NCBI RefSeq assembly: GCF_019237615.1
Contig: NZ_JAFAGT010000085.1
Location: 186,001 to 250,000 of the forward strand
Reading direction: 5' to 3'
DNA from: Roseateles sp.
GTDB taxonomy: Bacteria; Pseudomonadota; Gammaproteobacteria; Burkholderiales; Burkholderiaceae_C
DNA: 64,000 nt
Shown piece by piece: positions 25,337 through 34,837 of this stretch. The stretch's first letter is position 1, and every line of letters begins with the position of its first letter. A program made the translations under genes and the position numbers. The notes under the pieces are model-generated. The model saw nothing but the letters and a program-made list of their open reading frames with translations. It was not told the origin of the DNA and did not search any database.

Positions 25337-26794
25337 TCAGGGGCCCGACGGGGCCGGCGTCGACGCCGCGGGCGCCGCGGAGGCCGGCTTGGCGGGCCCG
25401 GTCCAGCCGCCGTACAGCGGCATGGGCAGGCGTACCGGGCTGATGTCCAGGTAGAGATTGGTCACGGTGAACTGCTCGCCACCGAACTCCTCGGTGCTCC
25501 AGCCCAGCGAGTCCGAACCCTTGTAGACGCGGAACAGGAAGCCCAGTTCGGCCAGCGGGTCGTGGGTGCGCGGCAACGCGTCGAAGGCCAGGCCCTTGAA
25601 CTCGCGGCGGTAGCTGTCGATGAGCCGCGTCATCATGTTGGAGATGGTCGAGTCGCCCAACATGTCCAGGGACAGGTAGTCCTCGGTGTAGTAGGCGCGG
25701 AAATTGGGCGACTCGGCATCGTGCAGTTCGCCGCGCAGCTTCGGCGCCGACGGTGTCGTCGAGCGGGCCCGCAGGTGGTAGCGGTCGCCATGCTCCAGGT
25801 AGCTGATCCGCGCACCCCGCACATTGAAGGCACCCAGCGTGGGGTCGGTCTCGGCATCGGTCAGGTCCACCATCAGTGCACCCCGGTCGCCGATGACCTC
25901 GATCTCGTCGCCCCGGATGATGGCTGCGGTGTTTTCGTCCACGCCCAGGCCCAGCTTGTAGCCCTTGGCCATCATCAGCGGCACCATGCGGCCGATGCGC
26001 CCCCGCTTCAGAAAGTGCTGGTCCACGAACAGCTCGGAGCCGACGAAGCCCAGGCCGCGATCCACCTGCTTGCCGTCGACGATGCGGCCCTTGAGGATGT
26101 TGATGCTGCTGGGCGCATCGCGGAACATGATGGTGCTCATGATGGCCGCACCGGCAGAGGTGCCGGCCACGACGCCGCCCTTGCGGTAGACGTCCCAGAT
26201 GGCCTCCAGCATGGGCGTGCTCTGGCCGCCGGGCTGCAGCACGTCGACGATGCGCTCCTGCGTGCCACCGGTGAAGAAGATGCCCTTGGCTGCCTTGACC
26301 TTGGCAATCAGCGCCGGGTCGCGCACGACCTTGTTCAAGTCCACCCACAGGAACTTGGGCGCCACCGGCAGGGCCTCGGCCACGGCGCCGCGGCGCTGCA
26401 GCAGGTCCACCACCTGCTTGGCGCTGGCTTCGGGATCCTCGCTGGCGGTACCGAAAACGACGAAGCGTGCCCCCTTGCCACCAGCCAGCTGCACGATGCG
26501 CTGCCAGACCTCCTCGTTGTCGGCCTTCAGTGCGCCACCTATGGGCACGGCATAGCCGCGGATGGCCGGCTCAGCCTCGGGCAGTGGCAGCAGCGCGCCG
26601 GACGGTGCCGACGCCGCAGGCTTGGCGGGCGCGGGCGCGGGCGACGTCACGCGCGGCGACGCAGTCGCGGCCGCCGGGCGCTGCAACCTGGCGCCCGGCG
26701 CCGCGCTCGACGCCGGCGACGTCGTCGGGGGGGCCGCCTGCACGCCCAGGGCCATCGCCACCGCCGCCACGCCTGCCCAGATCCATGCCCTCAT
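25337..26794 (-). CDS. Cyanophycinase, exported paralogue
   Basis: 485 residues. A signal peptide (about 1-20, cleavage near VQA) and an Ala/Pro/Ser-rich linker (to about residue 70) precede a cyanophycinase domain very similar to the neighbouring one: FFTGGTQE, nucleophile AGTSAGAAIMS, DQHFLKRGRIGRMV, GVDENTAAII. The protein should act outside the cytoplasm. AAGGAGG gives a strong ribosome-binding site 10 bases before the ATG. It is divergent from the TonB-dependent receptor, suggesting degradation of an external polymer coupled to uptake. Confidence 0.93.
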   Translation of the reverse strand: MRAWIWAGVAAVAMALGVQAAPPTTSPASSAAPGARLQRPAAATASPRVTSPAPAPAKPAASAPSGALLPLPEAEPAIRGYAVPIGGALKADNEEVWQRIVQLAGGKGARFVVFGTASEDPEASAKQVVDLLQRRGAVAEALPVAPKFLWVDLNKVVRDPALIAKVKAAKGIFFTGGTQERIVDVLQPGGQSTPMLEAIWDVYRKGGVVAGTSAGAAIMSTIMFRDAPSSINILKGRIVDGKQVDRGLGFVGSELFVDQHFLKRGRIGRMVPLMMAKGYKLGLGVDENTAAIIRGDEIEVIGDRGALMVDLTDAETDPTLGAFNVRGARISYLEHGDRYHLRARSTTPSAPKLRGELHDAESPNFRAYYTEDYLSLDMLGDSTISNMMTRLIDSYRREFKGLAFDALPRTHDPLAELGFLFRVYKGSDSLGWSTEEFGGEQFTVTNLYLDISPVRLPMPLYGGWTGPAKPASAAPAASTPAPSGP

Positions 26795-26961
26795 GCCTAC
26801 ATCCCTCCTTGCTCAGACCGCACATCATGACAGAGCGCCGATGACGATCGGCCCCTCATTAGAACGGCGGCGGCGTGGCGCCGGCGAGACGAATCCCTCC
26901 CAGGCCTTCCGGCAGCTAGCGCCACCATGCCTAGACTCGCGCGAAAACTGGAGACCCGATC
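26795..26961. promoter_or_regulatory. Divergent promoter region, cyanophycinase / TonB receptor
   Basis: 167 bp between divergent genes. A -10-like TAGACT lies near 26932 on the + strand before the receptor, whose ATG has GGAG upstream. No clear operator is seen. Confidence 0.4.
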
Positions 26962-29700
26962 ATGAGACCCCACCGCCCTTCCCGCCTCGCCGTCGCCGCG
27001 ACCCTGCTCGCCCTGAGCTGCGCCGCCCAGGCCCAGTCCTCGCTCGAGCGCGTCGAGATCACGGGCTCCGCCATCAAGCGCATCGAGGGCGAGACCGCGC
27101 TGCCGGTGCAGGTGATCACGCGCAACGAGATCGACAAGGCCGGCGTGACGACGGCGGCCGAACTGATCGCCCGCCTCAGCGCCGGCACCAACAACCTGAC
27201 CGACGGCGTCAGCATAGGCACGGGGGGCTTTCGGGACCAGATGGGCTTCAACGCCGCCAACCTGCGCGGCCTGGGCGTGTCGTCCACCCTGGTGCTGTTG
27301 AACGGCCGCCGCATGGCGAACTTCGCCTCGCCCGGCGACTCGGCCGGCGTGGACCTGAACAGCATCCCCGCTGCTGCCATCCAACGCGTGGAGATCCTGC
27401 TGGACGGCGCGTCCTCGCTGTACGGCTCGGACGCGATCGGCGGCGTCATCAACTTCATCACGCGCAAGGACTTCCGGGGGCTGGACATCAGCGCGCTGGC
27501 AGGCAACACCTCCGAGGGCGGCGCCAACAAGCGCGCGGCGACGCTGGCGGGCGGGTTGGGCGACTACGGGCGCGATGGCTTCAACATCATGGGCGTGCTG
27601 GACGTCCAGACCACCAGCACGCTCAACGCCAACCAGCGCAAGTTCATCAAGGCGCTGGACATCCCCGGCAACCTGCCGGACCAGCTGTCCAGCTACAGCT
27701 TTCCGGGCAACATCCGCCTCTCGAACTACCAGCGCAAGCTGCTGATCGCCGACGGCTTCAAGACCAACGGCAAGACCGTCATCAGCTCCCGCACGGTGAA
27801 TCCGGCCGCGGCGAGCGGCTGCGCCCCCGAGAACGGCAGCCTGTACCTGCCCGCGGGCATAGGCGGCGTGGACGGCTGCACCTTCGACTTCATGCGCGAC
27901 ATCGAGCTCTACCCCAAGTCGCGCAAGGGCAGCCTGTTCACGCGCGGCGTGCTCGACCTCGGCGGCGGCCACCAACTCTTTGCCGAGCTGTCGCTGGCCC
28001 ACGCCCGCACCTTCTACTCCGGCACGCCCAACCGCATGGACGTCGACCTGGACGTGTCCATGGTGCCGGCCCTGCGCAGCAGCGCGCTGGCCGCCCCGGG
28101 CGTGGACCCGGAAGACCGCATCGTCACGCTGCGCACCCGCCTCGTCGAGGCCGGCCTGCGCACCAGCGAGCTGGTCGCCACGGCCAACCGCTTCGTCATC
28201 GGCACGCTGGGCACGCTGGGCGGCTGGGACTATGAATGGGCCTACAACCACAGCACCAGCAAGGTGTCCGACCGCGACAGCCAGGGCTATCTGAACGAGC
28301 AACTGGTCATGGATGGCTTCACGGCCGGCACGCTCAACCCCTTCGGCCCGTCCGGCGCGGCCGGCCTGGCGCTGTACGAGAAGGCGCAGATCCGCGGCGA
28401 GGTGCGTCACGCCACCGGCACCATGGACAGCCTGGACTTCAAGATGTCCAAGGGCCTGATGCCGCTGGCCGGCGGCGACCTGGCGCTGGCGCTGGGCGGC
28501 GAGCTGCGGCGCGAGAAGCAGAACTACCACCAGTCCGACGCGCTGAAGGCTGACAAAATCCTCGGCGAGAGCTCGCAGGGCCCGGACTCCGACTTCGGCC
28601 ACTCGCGCAACCTCGGCGCGGTGTTCGGCGAGATCAGCGCACCCATCACCAAGCAGCTGGAGCTGCAGGCCGCGATGCGCTACGAGCGCTACCAGGTCAG
28701 CGGGGGCGCGCTCAGCCCCAAGGTGGGCCTGAAGTACGTGCCCATGCCCGAGCTGCTGCTGCGCGCCTCTCTGGGCTTGGGCTTCCGTGCGCCCAGCATG
28801 TCCGACCTGTACCGGCCGCTGACCACCGGCAGCGCGGCCGTCGTCGTGGACCCGGTCTGCCTGAAGGCCGACCCGAGCAACACCGTCACCGACTGCTCGG
28901 AGGGTTGGGGCACCTATAACTACAGCAACGCCAAGCTCAAGCCCGAGAAATCGCGCCAGTTCTCGCTGGGCACCGTGTTCGAACCCCGGCGCGGCGTCAG
29001 CATGAACGTCGACTACTGGAACATCCAGAAGAGCAACCTGATCAGCACGCTGGGCGTGGACGTGATCCTGTCCGACCTGGACAAGTACGGCGCCCTGGTG
29101 CATCGCTACTGGGACGCCAAGCTGCCCGCGGATTGCCAGCGCCGCTACGACCCCGAGGACTACACCATCTGCGGCATCGACCTGATCAAGGAGAACCGCG
29201 GCAAGCAGAAGATCTCGGGCCTGGACCTGGGCCTGGCGCTGAGCGGCCTGAAGACTGCGTTCGGCGAGTTCGGCCTGCGCCTGAACGGCACGCTGACGCT
29301 GCAGTCCAAGCAACAGACCGGCGACGGCGACCCCTTCGTCAGCAACCTGGGCCGCTTCGTCAACGACGGCGCGGTGCAGCGCTGGCGCCACACGGTCAGC
29401 GCGGACTGGGCGCAGGGGCCCTACGCGCTGACGCTGTCCAACAGCTATCTGTCGGGCTACACCGACCAGCACATCATCGGCAAGGACGATCGCAAGGTGG
29501 CGGCCTACTCACTGTGGAACCTGTCGGCCGCCTGGGAGGCCACCAAGTCGCTGACGCTGCGCGCCGGCGTGCAGAACCTCTTCGACAAGGCGCCGCCGTA
29601 CTCGCAGCAGGCCTACTTCTTCCTGGTCGGCTACGACCCGAGCTACACCGACCCGCGCGGCCGGTACGGCTACGTCAGCCTGCGCTACGCGTTCAGGTGA
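26962..29700 (+). CDS. TonB-dependent outer membrane receptor
   Basis: 912 residues. Signal peptide (about 1-25, ending AQAQ), then a plug domain (ERVEITGSAIKRIEGE, PVQVITRNEIDKAG, LRGLGVSSTLVLLNGRR, GSDAIGGVINFITRK), then a 22-strand-type beta-barrel ending YGYVSLRYAFR with a terminal aromatic-x-Arg. It lacks siderophore-synthesis neighbours. Receptors of this group (IEGE/VLLNGRR plug type) often import peptides or oligosaccharides. The divergent exported cyanophycinase suggests uptake of dipeptides or oligomers released outside; this is inferred. Confidence 0.93.
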   Translation: MRPHRPSRLAVAATLLALSCAAQAQSSLERVEITGSAIKRIEGETALPVQVITRNEIDKAGVTTAAELIARLSAGTNNLTDGVSIGTGGFRDQMGFNAANLRGLGVSSTLVLLNGRRMANFASPGDSAGVDLNSIPAAAIQRVEILLDGASSLYGSDAIGGVINFITRKDFRGLDISALAGNTSEGGANKRAATLAGGLGDYGRDGFNIMGVLDVQTTSTLNANQRKFIKALDIPGNLPDQLSSYSFPGNIRLSNYQRKLLIADGFKTNGKTVISSRTVNPAAASGCAPENGSLYLPAGIGGVDGCTFDFMRDIELYPKSRKGSLFTRGVLDLGGGHQLFAELSLAHARTFYSGTPNRMDVDLDVSMVPALRSSALAAPGVDPEDRIVTLRTRLVEAGLRTSELVATANRFVIGTLGTLGGWDYEWAYNHSTSKVSDRDSQGYLNEQLVMDGFTAGTLNPFGPSGAAGLALYEKAQIRGEVRHATGTMDSLDFKMSKGLMPLAGGDLALALGGELRREKQNYHQSDALKADKILGESSQGPDSDFGHSRNLGAVFGEISAPITKQLELQAAMRYERYQVSGGALSPKVGLKYVPMPELLLRASLGLGFRAPSMSDLYRPLTTGSAAVVVDPVCLKADPSNTVTDCSEGWGTYNYSNAKLKPEKSRQFSLGTVFEPRRGVSMNVDYWNIQKSNLISTLGVDVILSDLDKYGALVHRYWDAKLPADCQRRYDPEDYTICGIDLIKENRGKQKISGLDLGLALSGLKTAFGEFGLRLNGTLTLQSKQQTGDGDPFVSNLGRFVNDGAVQRWRHTVSADWAQGPYALTLSNSYLSGYTDQHIIGKDDRKVAAYSLWNLSAAWEATKSLTLRAGVQNLFDKAPPYSQQAYFFLVGYDPSYTDPRGRYGYVSLRYAFR

Positions 29701-30112
29701 CGATGTCGCGCACCCAGTCCGGCAGGGCGATGGCCCTGTCGGTCTGGGCGTCGAACCACAGCGTCGTCGCACCGCCCTCGGCGTAGATGACGCCCGCATC
29801 GTCCGCGCGCTCCAGCGTGATCCAGGTCTCGAAGCTGGTGCGACCCGGGTCGCTGACGTAGTGCCTGGCGATGACCTCGCCCGGCACCTTCAGCTGGCGG
29901 TAGAAGTTGCAGAACGCGTTGACGATCACCGGCCCCTGCCCGCCCGGGTTGGGCGGCGCGCCTATGGAGGCCAGCCAGTCCACCCGCGCCATCTCCAGGT
30001 AGCGGAAATACAGCGTGTTGTTGATGTGGCCCATCGCGTCCATGTCGCCCCAGCGCATCTGGATGCGCAGCTCGAAGGTCAGCTTCTTCTCGGCCGGGAC
30101 GGTGTACCTCAT
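29693..30112 (-). CDS. Acyl-CoA thioesterase (4HBT hotdog fold)
   Basis: 139 residues, a single hotdog domain. The 4-hydroxybenzoyl-CoA thioesterase-type signature is visible: MRWGDMDAMGHINNTLYFRYLEMAR, with the Asp of GDMDAMGHINN as catalytic residue. It cleaves short acyl-CoA or aryl-CoA esters. It overlaps the receptor gene end by 8 bp and the YceH gene by ATGA. Confidence 0.92.
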   Translation of the reverse strand: MRYTVPAEKKLTFELRIQMRWGDMDAMGHINNTLYFRYLEMARVDWLASIGAPPNPGGQGPVIVNAFCNFYRQLKVPGEVIARHYVSDPGRTSFETWITLERADDAGVIYAEGGATTLWFDAQTDRAIALPDWVRDIVT

Positions 30113-30753
30113 GGCGTGATGCCGAGCTCGGCTGCCATGCGGTCGACGAGGCTGCGCAGCGACGCGACTTCGGCCTTGAGCGCCGCAAGCTCGACTCTCT
30201 GCAAGGCGACTTCCTCGTCACGAGGTGCCGCGACGGACGCCGCCTGCTCGGCGGAAGACACGGGCCCGCATAGCAGATGCGCCCAGCGCGCCTCGCGTGC
30301 ACCCGGGGCCTTGGCCAGCTTGATCGCGAACGGCTGTTCGCGCGCGGCCAGCTCGTCGAGGAAGCCTTCGACGGAGGACACGTCCGCGAAGCGGTGCAGC
30401 CGCTCTGTGTTCTGCCGCAGCTCGGCGGCCGTCTGCGGGCCGCGCAGCATCAGCTGCGTCAGCAAGGCCATCGCGGCGCCCGGCACACCCAGGCCGCGCG
30501 CGAAGTTGTGCTCGTAGCGCAGCACGCGACTGCCGCTGACGGTGTTGACGAGACTCAGCGACTTCAGCTCCTCCACCGTCGCCAGCACCTCGGCCTCGCT
30601 CACGTCCATGACCGGGTCGCGCGCCGTCTTCTGGTTGCAGCCGGCGGTCAGCGCGTTGGCCGACAGCGGATAGCTGTCCGGCACGGTGCTTTCCTTCTCG
30701 ACGAGGACGGCCAGCACGCGCGCCTCCAGCGGGGTCAGGTCTCGCTTCGACAT
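30109..30753 (-). CDS. YceH family protein (DUF480)
   Basis: 214 residues. The N-terminal two-thirds match the conserved DUF480/YceH winged-helix family (LTPLEARVLAVLVEKE, PDSYPLSANALTAGCNQKT-like block, DVSEAEVLATVEEL, LMLRGPQTAAELRQNTERLH). The C-terminus ends in a coiled coil with LRSLVDRMAAELG. Function unproven. It lies directly behind the SDR gene (no gap) and overlaps the thioesterase gene. Confidence 0.93.
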   Translation of the reverse strand: MSKRDLTPLEARVLAVLVEKESTVPDSYPLSANALTAGCNQKTARDPVMDVSEAEVLATVEELKSLSLVNTVSGSRVLRYEHNFARGLGVPGAAMALLTQLMLRGPQTAAELRQNTERLHRFADVSSVEGFLDELAAREQPFAIKLAKAPGAREARWAHLLCGPVSSAEQAASVAAPRDEEVALQRVELAALKAEVASLRSLVDRMAAELGITP

Positions 30754-31536
30754 TCAGACTCCAAACCCGTCATCGGCCTGGATGACGGCACCGTTGATGA
30801 AGTGGCTCTCGTTGGCGCACAGCATCAGCAGCGCGGTATCCAGGTCCTGGGGCTGTCCCACGCGCTTGCGCGGCAGCAGCTCGACGAGCTCGCGGCCCCG
30901 CTCCGTGTCCCACATATGGTGGTTGATCTCGGTATCGATATAGCCCGGGCAGATGGCATTCACGTTGATGCCATGCTTGCCCCATTCCAGCGCCATCGCG
31001 CGCGTCATGTGGATGACTGCGGCCTTGCTCATCGCGTAGACGCCGATCTGGCCCAGCACGCGCAGGCCGGCCATGGAGGCGATGTTGACGATGCGCCCGC
31101 CGACGAAGGAGCCCGGTGCGGCGCCGCGCGCCCGCGCCAGCATGCGCTTGCCCACCTCCTGCGCAACGAAGAAGGCACCGCGCGTGTTGGTATCCATCAC
31201 ATAGTCGTAGTCGTTCTCGGTGACGTCCGTGAGGCGCTGCGTCGTGCCGACGCCGGAGTTGTTGATCAGGATGTCCAGCGTGCCCACCTCGGTCTCGGCA
31301 TGGGCCACGGCGGCCTTGATGCTTGCCACGTCGGTCACGTCCAGCTGCACGACGTGGGCATCGCCGCCCTGGCCCTCGATCTCGGCGCGCAAGTCCTTCA
31401 GCCGCTCGACGCGCCGGCCCGCCAGCACGACGCAGGCGCCGGCCTGGGCAAGGGTCTTGGCGAACTGCGCACCCAGGCCGCTGGATGCACCGGTAACGAG
31501 GGCCACGCGGCCCTCGAGGTTGATGGAGTAACTCAT
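30754..31536 (-). CDS. SDR family oxidoreductase
   Basis: 260 residues. A classical SDR with TGASSGLG, NNSGVG, the catalytic Ser in IASMAG and YAMSK, then the C-terminal FINGAVIQADDGFGV. The sequence resembles the 3-oxoacyl-ACP/3-hydroxyacyl-CoA reductase-type SDRs found beside acyl-CoA genes in Burkholderiales. The ATG at 31536 gives the N-terminus MSYSINLEGRVALVTG. It heads the SDR-YceH-thioesterase operon and is divergent from the ETF-QO gene. Confidence 0.92.
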   Translation of the reverse strand: MSYSINLEGRVALVTGASSGLGAQFAKTLAQAGACVVLAGRRVERLKDLRAEIEGQGGDAHVVQLDVTDVASIKAAVAHAETEVGTLDILINNSGVGTTQRLTDVTENDYDYVMDTNTRGAFFVAQEVGKRMLARARGAAPGSFVGGRIVNIASMAGLRVLGQIGVYAMSKAAVIHMTRAMALEWGKHGINVNAICPGYIDTEINHHMWDTERGRELVELLPRKRVGQPQDLDTALLMLCANESHFINGAVIQADDGFGV

Positions 31537-31666
31537 GGGACTGCCTTGTGAGTGGGTTGCGGCCATCCTACCGGGCCAGCGCTCGCGCGCTAAAAAAGCA
31601 CGGTCGTTCGATTCGTAACCTACCCTCTCTAGAATCGCGCGCAATTCAATACGGTCGGAGACCCAC

Positions 31667-33343
31667 ATGACGTCCGAAGCAATCCTGGCCCAGTTCGGCC
31701 CCCGCGAGTCCATGGAGTACGACGTGGTCGTCGTCGGCGGCGGCCCGGCCGGCCTGGCCACGGCCATCCGCCTGAAGCAGCTCAGGCCCGACGCCAGCAT
31801 CGTCGTGCTGGAGAAGGGCTCGGAGCCCGGTGCGCACATCCTGTCCGGCGCCGTCATGGACCCACGCGCCATCACCGAGCTGTTCCCGAACTGGAAGGAG
31901 CTGGGCGCGCCGCTGAACCAGGCCGTGTCCGGCGACGACGTGCTGTTCCTGAGCGAGACCGGCAGCTCGCGCACGCCCGATTTCCTCGTGCCGCGCAACT
32001 TCCACAACCATGGTTGCTACGTCATCAGCCTGTCCGACGTCGTCAAGTGGATGGCCCAGCAGGCCGAGGCACTGGGCGTCGAGATCTTCCCGGGCTTCGC
32101 AGCCGCAGAGGTGCTCTATGACGAGCAAGGCCGCGTGAAGGGCGTGGCCACCGGCAACATGGGCCTGGGCAAGGACGGCGAGCCCACCGACCATTTCCAG
32201 CTGGGCATGGAGCTGCTCGGCAAGTACACCGTGTTCGCCGAGGGCGCGCGCGGCCATCTGGGCAAGCAGCTGCTGGCCAGGTACAAGCTGACCGAAGGCA
32301 AGGATACGCAGACCTATGCCATCGGCATCAAGGAGCTGTGGGAGATCCCGGCCGACAAGGCCCAGCCCGGCAAGGTGGTGCACACGGCCGGCTGGCCCAT
32401 GCAGGGCGACACCTTCGGCGGCGGCTTCCTTTACCACCTGGAGGGCAACAAGGTCACGCTGGGCTTCGTGATCGGGCTGGACTACGACAACCCCTACCTG
32501 AGCCCGTTCGAGGAAATGCAGCGCTGGAAGGCCCACCCGGCCATCCGCGCCCACATCGAGGGCGGCAAGCGCATCGGCTACGGCGCCCGCGCAATCAACA
32601 ACGGCACGCCGCAAGCACTGCCCAAGACGGTGTTCCCGGGCGGCTGCCTGGTCGGCTGCGACGCCGGCTACCTGAACGCCGCCCGCATCAAGGGCAGCCA
32701 CGCGGCGATCAAGAGCGGCATGCTGGCCGCCGAGGCCCTCGCTCCTGCGCTGGACGCCGGCCGCGCACAGGACGAGCTGAGCGCCTACCCCGAGGCCTTC
32801 GAGAAGAGCTGGCTCAACGAGGAGCTGCAGCAAACCCGCAACTTCAAGCTCTGGTTCAAGAAGGGCAAGACCACCGGCCAGCTGATGACTGGCATCGAGC
32901 AATGGCTGCTGCCCAAGCTGGGCGTCAACAGCCCGCCATGGACGCTGCACAACCACAAGGCCGACCACGAAGCCCTGCGCCCGGCCGCCGAGTGCCAGCC
33001 CATCGCCTATCCCAAGCCGGACGGCAAGCTGAGCTTCGACCGCCTGTCGTCGGTGTTCATCTCCAACACCAACCACGAAGAGAACCAGCCGGCCCATCTG
33101 ACGCTGAAGAGCGATGCGGTGCCGGTGCAGGTCAACCTCGCGAAGTACGCAGGCCCCGAGAGCCGCTACTGCCCGGCCGGCGTCTACGAGTTCGTGCCCA
33201 ACGAGGCCGGCGGCGGCGAGCGCCTGCAGATCAATGCGCAGAACTGCGTGCACTGCAAGACATGCGACATCAAGGACCCGACGCAGAACATCGTCTGGGT
33301 CACGCCGGAAGGCGGCGGCGGGCCCAACTACGCCGGCATGTAA
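31667..33343 (+). CDS. etfD: Electron transfer flavoprotein-ubiquinone oxidoreductase
   Basis: 558 residues. It passes electrons from acyl-CoA dehydrogenases via ETF to the quinone pool at the inner membrane. FAD motif VVVGGGPAGLATAIRLK (from residue 20), a membrane-surface domain, and the C-terminal 4Fe-4S site whose cysteines are YCPAG (about 500) and CVHCKTCDIKDP (526-537). Start at ATG 31667 with GGAG upstream. Fatty-acid-type SDR and thioesterase genes are divergent from it, fitting beta-oxidation. Confidence 0.96.
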   Translation: MTSEAILAQFGPRESMEYDVVVVGGGPAGLATAIRLKQLRPDASIVVLEKGSEPGAHILSGAVMDPRAITELFPNWKELGAPLNQAVSGDDVLFLSETGSSRTPDFLVPRNFHNHGCYVISLSDVVKWMAQQAEALGVEIFPGFAAAEVLYDEQGRVKGVATGNMGLGKDGEPTDHFQLGMELLGKYTVFAEGARGHLGKQLLARYKLTEGKDTQTYAIGIKELWEIPADKAQPGKVVHTAGWPMQGDTFGGGFLYHLEGNKVTLGFVIGLDYDNPYLSPFEEMQRWKAHPAIRAHIEGGKRIGYGARAINNGTPQALPKTVFPGGCLVGCDAGYLNAARIKGSHAAIKSGMLAAEALAPALDAGRAQDELSAYPEAFEKSWLNEELQQTRNFKLWFKKGKTTGQLMTGIEQWLLPKLGVNSPPWTLHNHKADHEALRPAAECQPIAYPKPDGKLSFDRLSSVFISNTNHEENQPAHLTLKSDAVPVQVNLAKYAGPESRYCPAGVYEFVPNEAGGGERLQINAQNCVHCKTCDIKDPTQNIVWVTPEGGGGPNYAGM

Positions 33344-33373
33344 GCTCGCGGCCTTCCCGGAAGGAGTGGCGGC

Positions 33374-34186
33374 ATGGCAGGCGGCAAGATCAGGGTCGGG
33401 ATCGGCGGCTGGAACTTCGAGCCCTGGCGCGACAACTTCTACCCCAAGGGCTGGCCGCAGGCGCGGGAGCTGGAATACGCCAGCCGGCGCTTGACGACCA
33501 TCGAGATCAACAGCACCTACTACGGTGCGCAGAGGCCCGCCACCTTCGCCAAGTGGCGTCAGGAATCGCCCGAGGGCTTCATGTTCTCGCTCAAGGCCAT
33601 CCGCTTCGCGACGCAGCGGCGCGTGCTGGCCGAGGGCGCGGACTCCATCCGGCGCTTCATCGACTCGGGCATCGCCGAACTGGGCGACAAGCTGGGCCCC
33701 ATCGTCTGGCAGCTCGCGCCCACGCACCGCTTCGACGCCGCCGACCTGACGGCCTTCCTGGAACTGCTGCCCGGCAGCGTCCAAGGGCTGCCGCTGCGCC
33801 ACGCACTGGACGTTCGCCACGCGAGCTTCCAGTGCCCCGAATACCTGGCGCTGGCCAGGACATACAAGGCGGCGACGGTGTTCACCGAATCCGACGACTA
33901 CCCGCCCATCGCCGAGGCGACGGGTGACTTCGTCTACACGCGCATCATGCGCACGCAGCAGGAGGAGCCGCTGGGCTGCCGGCCCGAGGTGTTCCCGCCG
34001 CTGGCCGCGGCGGCACAGGCCTGGGCCGGGGGCGGCGAACCGGGCGGCCTGCCGCGCATCGAGCCGCCCGCCGCGGCGACGGCGCCGCGCGACGTCTTCG
34101 TCTACTTCATCAGCGGCGCCAAGGCGCGCGCACCGCACGCGGCCATGGCGCTGCGCCGCGCATTGGGCGAAGACCTGCCTGCCTAA
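33374..34186 (+). CDS. DUF72 domain protein
   Basis: 270 residues, TIM-barrel DUF72/YecE family. The characteristic start (RVGIGGWNFEPWRDNFYP), EINSTYYG, PEGFMFSLKAIRF and LDVRHASF blocks are present, and FVYFISGAKARAPHAA near the end. The catalytic activity of the family is unknown. AAGGAG lies 9 bases upstream of the ATG, 30 bp after the ETF-QO gene, so probably the same operon. Its end overlaps the convergent PaiB-like gene by 4 bp. Confidence 0.93.
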   Translation: MAGGKIRVGIGGWNFEPWRDNFYPKGWPQARELEYASRRLTTIEINSTYYGAQRPATFAKWRQESPEGFMFSLKAIRFATQRRVLAEGADSIRRFIDSGIAELGDKLGPIVWQLAPTHRFDAADLTAFLELLPGSVQGLPLRHALDVRHASFQCPEYLALARTYKAATVFTESDDYPPIAEATGDFVYTRIMRTQQEEPLGCRPEVFPPLAAAAQAWAGGGEPGGLPRIEPPAAATAPRDVFVYFISGAKARAPHAAMALRRALGEDLPA

Positions 34187-34800
34187 GGCTCCAGCCGCGC
34201 CATCCACTCGGCAGTAGCACGGTCCTCGGCGCGCTCGGAGGCGGCCAGCGCCTCGCGGATGCGCCGGCGCTCCACGGCGGCGCGGTTCTGGCTCAGCTTC
34301 AGCTTCAGCTCCCAGTGCGTCACGCGGATGCGAAAGCCGACGATGGCGCCGAGCATCTTGTGCTGATAGTCCTCAGGCAGGCCACCCCACTGCTCGGCGT
34401 ACCCGGGCTCGAAGCGGCCGATCAGCCGCTTCAGCAGCGCGTCCTTTTCGGCCGCGCCGTCGACGAGCTCGACGTCGCCCTCGGCATGCAGGGCCGCGTA
34501 GTTCCAGGTCGGCACGTTCAGCTGGCCGTCGTAGTGCTGCGGACTCACATAGGCGCCCGGGCCACTGAAGACGGCCAGCACCCGCTTCTGCTGCGCCAGC
34601 CAGCCCCAGTGCGGATTGGCGCGTGCCATATGCCCTTCCAGCAGCAGGCCCTCGGCAGGCGCCGTCGCGACCAACGGCAGATGGCTGCCGAAGCCCCGCC
34701 CCTGCGCATCCGGGCCCAGCAGCAGGGCCAACGGGTGCTCGGCGACAAGGCGCAGCGCATGCTCGAGGTCGGTGGATTTGAAATGGGCGGGCAGGTACAC
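34183..34800 (-). CDS. FMN-binding negative transcriptional regulator, PaiB type
   Basis: 205 residues of the PaiB/split-barrel flavin-binding family: MYLPAHFKS start, SHLPLV, GHMARANPHW, FSGPGAYVSPQHY, VPTWNYAALHAEG and the C-terminal KLSQNR. Bacillus PaiB represses sporulation and protease genes; here the role is open. GTG start at 34800 with AAGGAG 8 bases upstream. Divergent from fdhD with only 37 bp between them. Confidence 0.92.
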   Translation of the reverse strand: MYLPAHFKSTDLEHALRLVAEHPLALLLGPDAQGRGFGSHLPLVATAPAEGLLLEGHMARANPHWGWLAQQKRVLAVFSGPGAYVSPQHYDGQLNVPTWNYAALHAEGDVELVDGAAEKDALLKRLIGRFEPGYAEQWGGLPEDYQHKMLGAIVGFRIRVTHWELKLKLSQNRAAVERRRIREALAASERAEDRATAEWMARLEP

Positions 34801-34837
34801 GGCGGCTCCTTGGCAGGCGGGCTCCTATCATGCCGCC

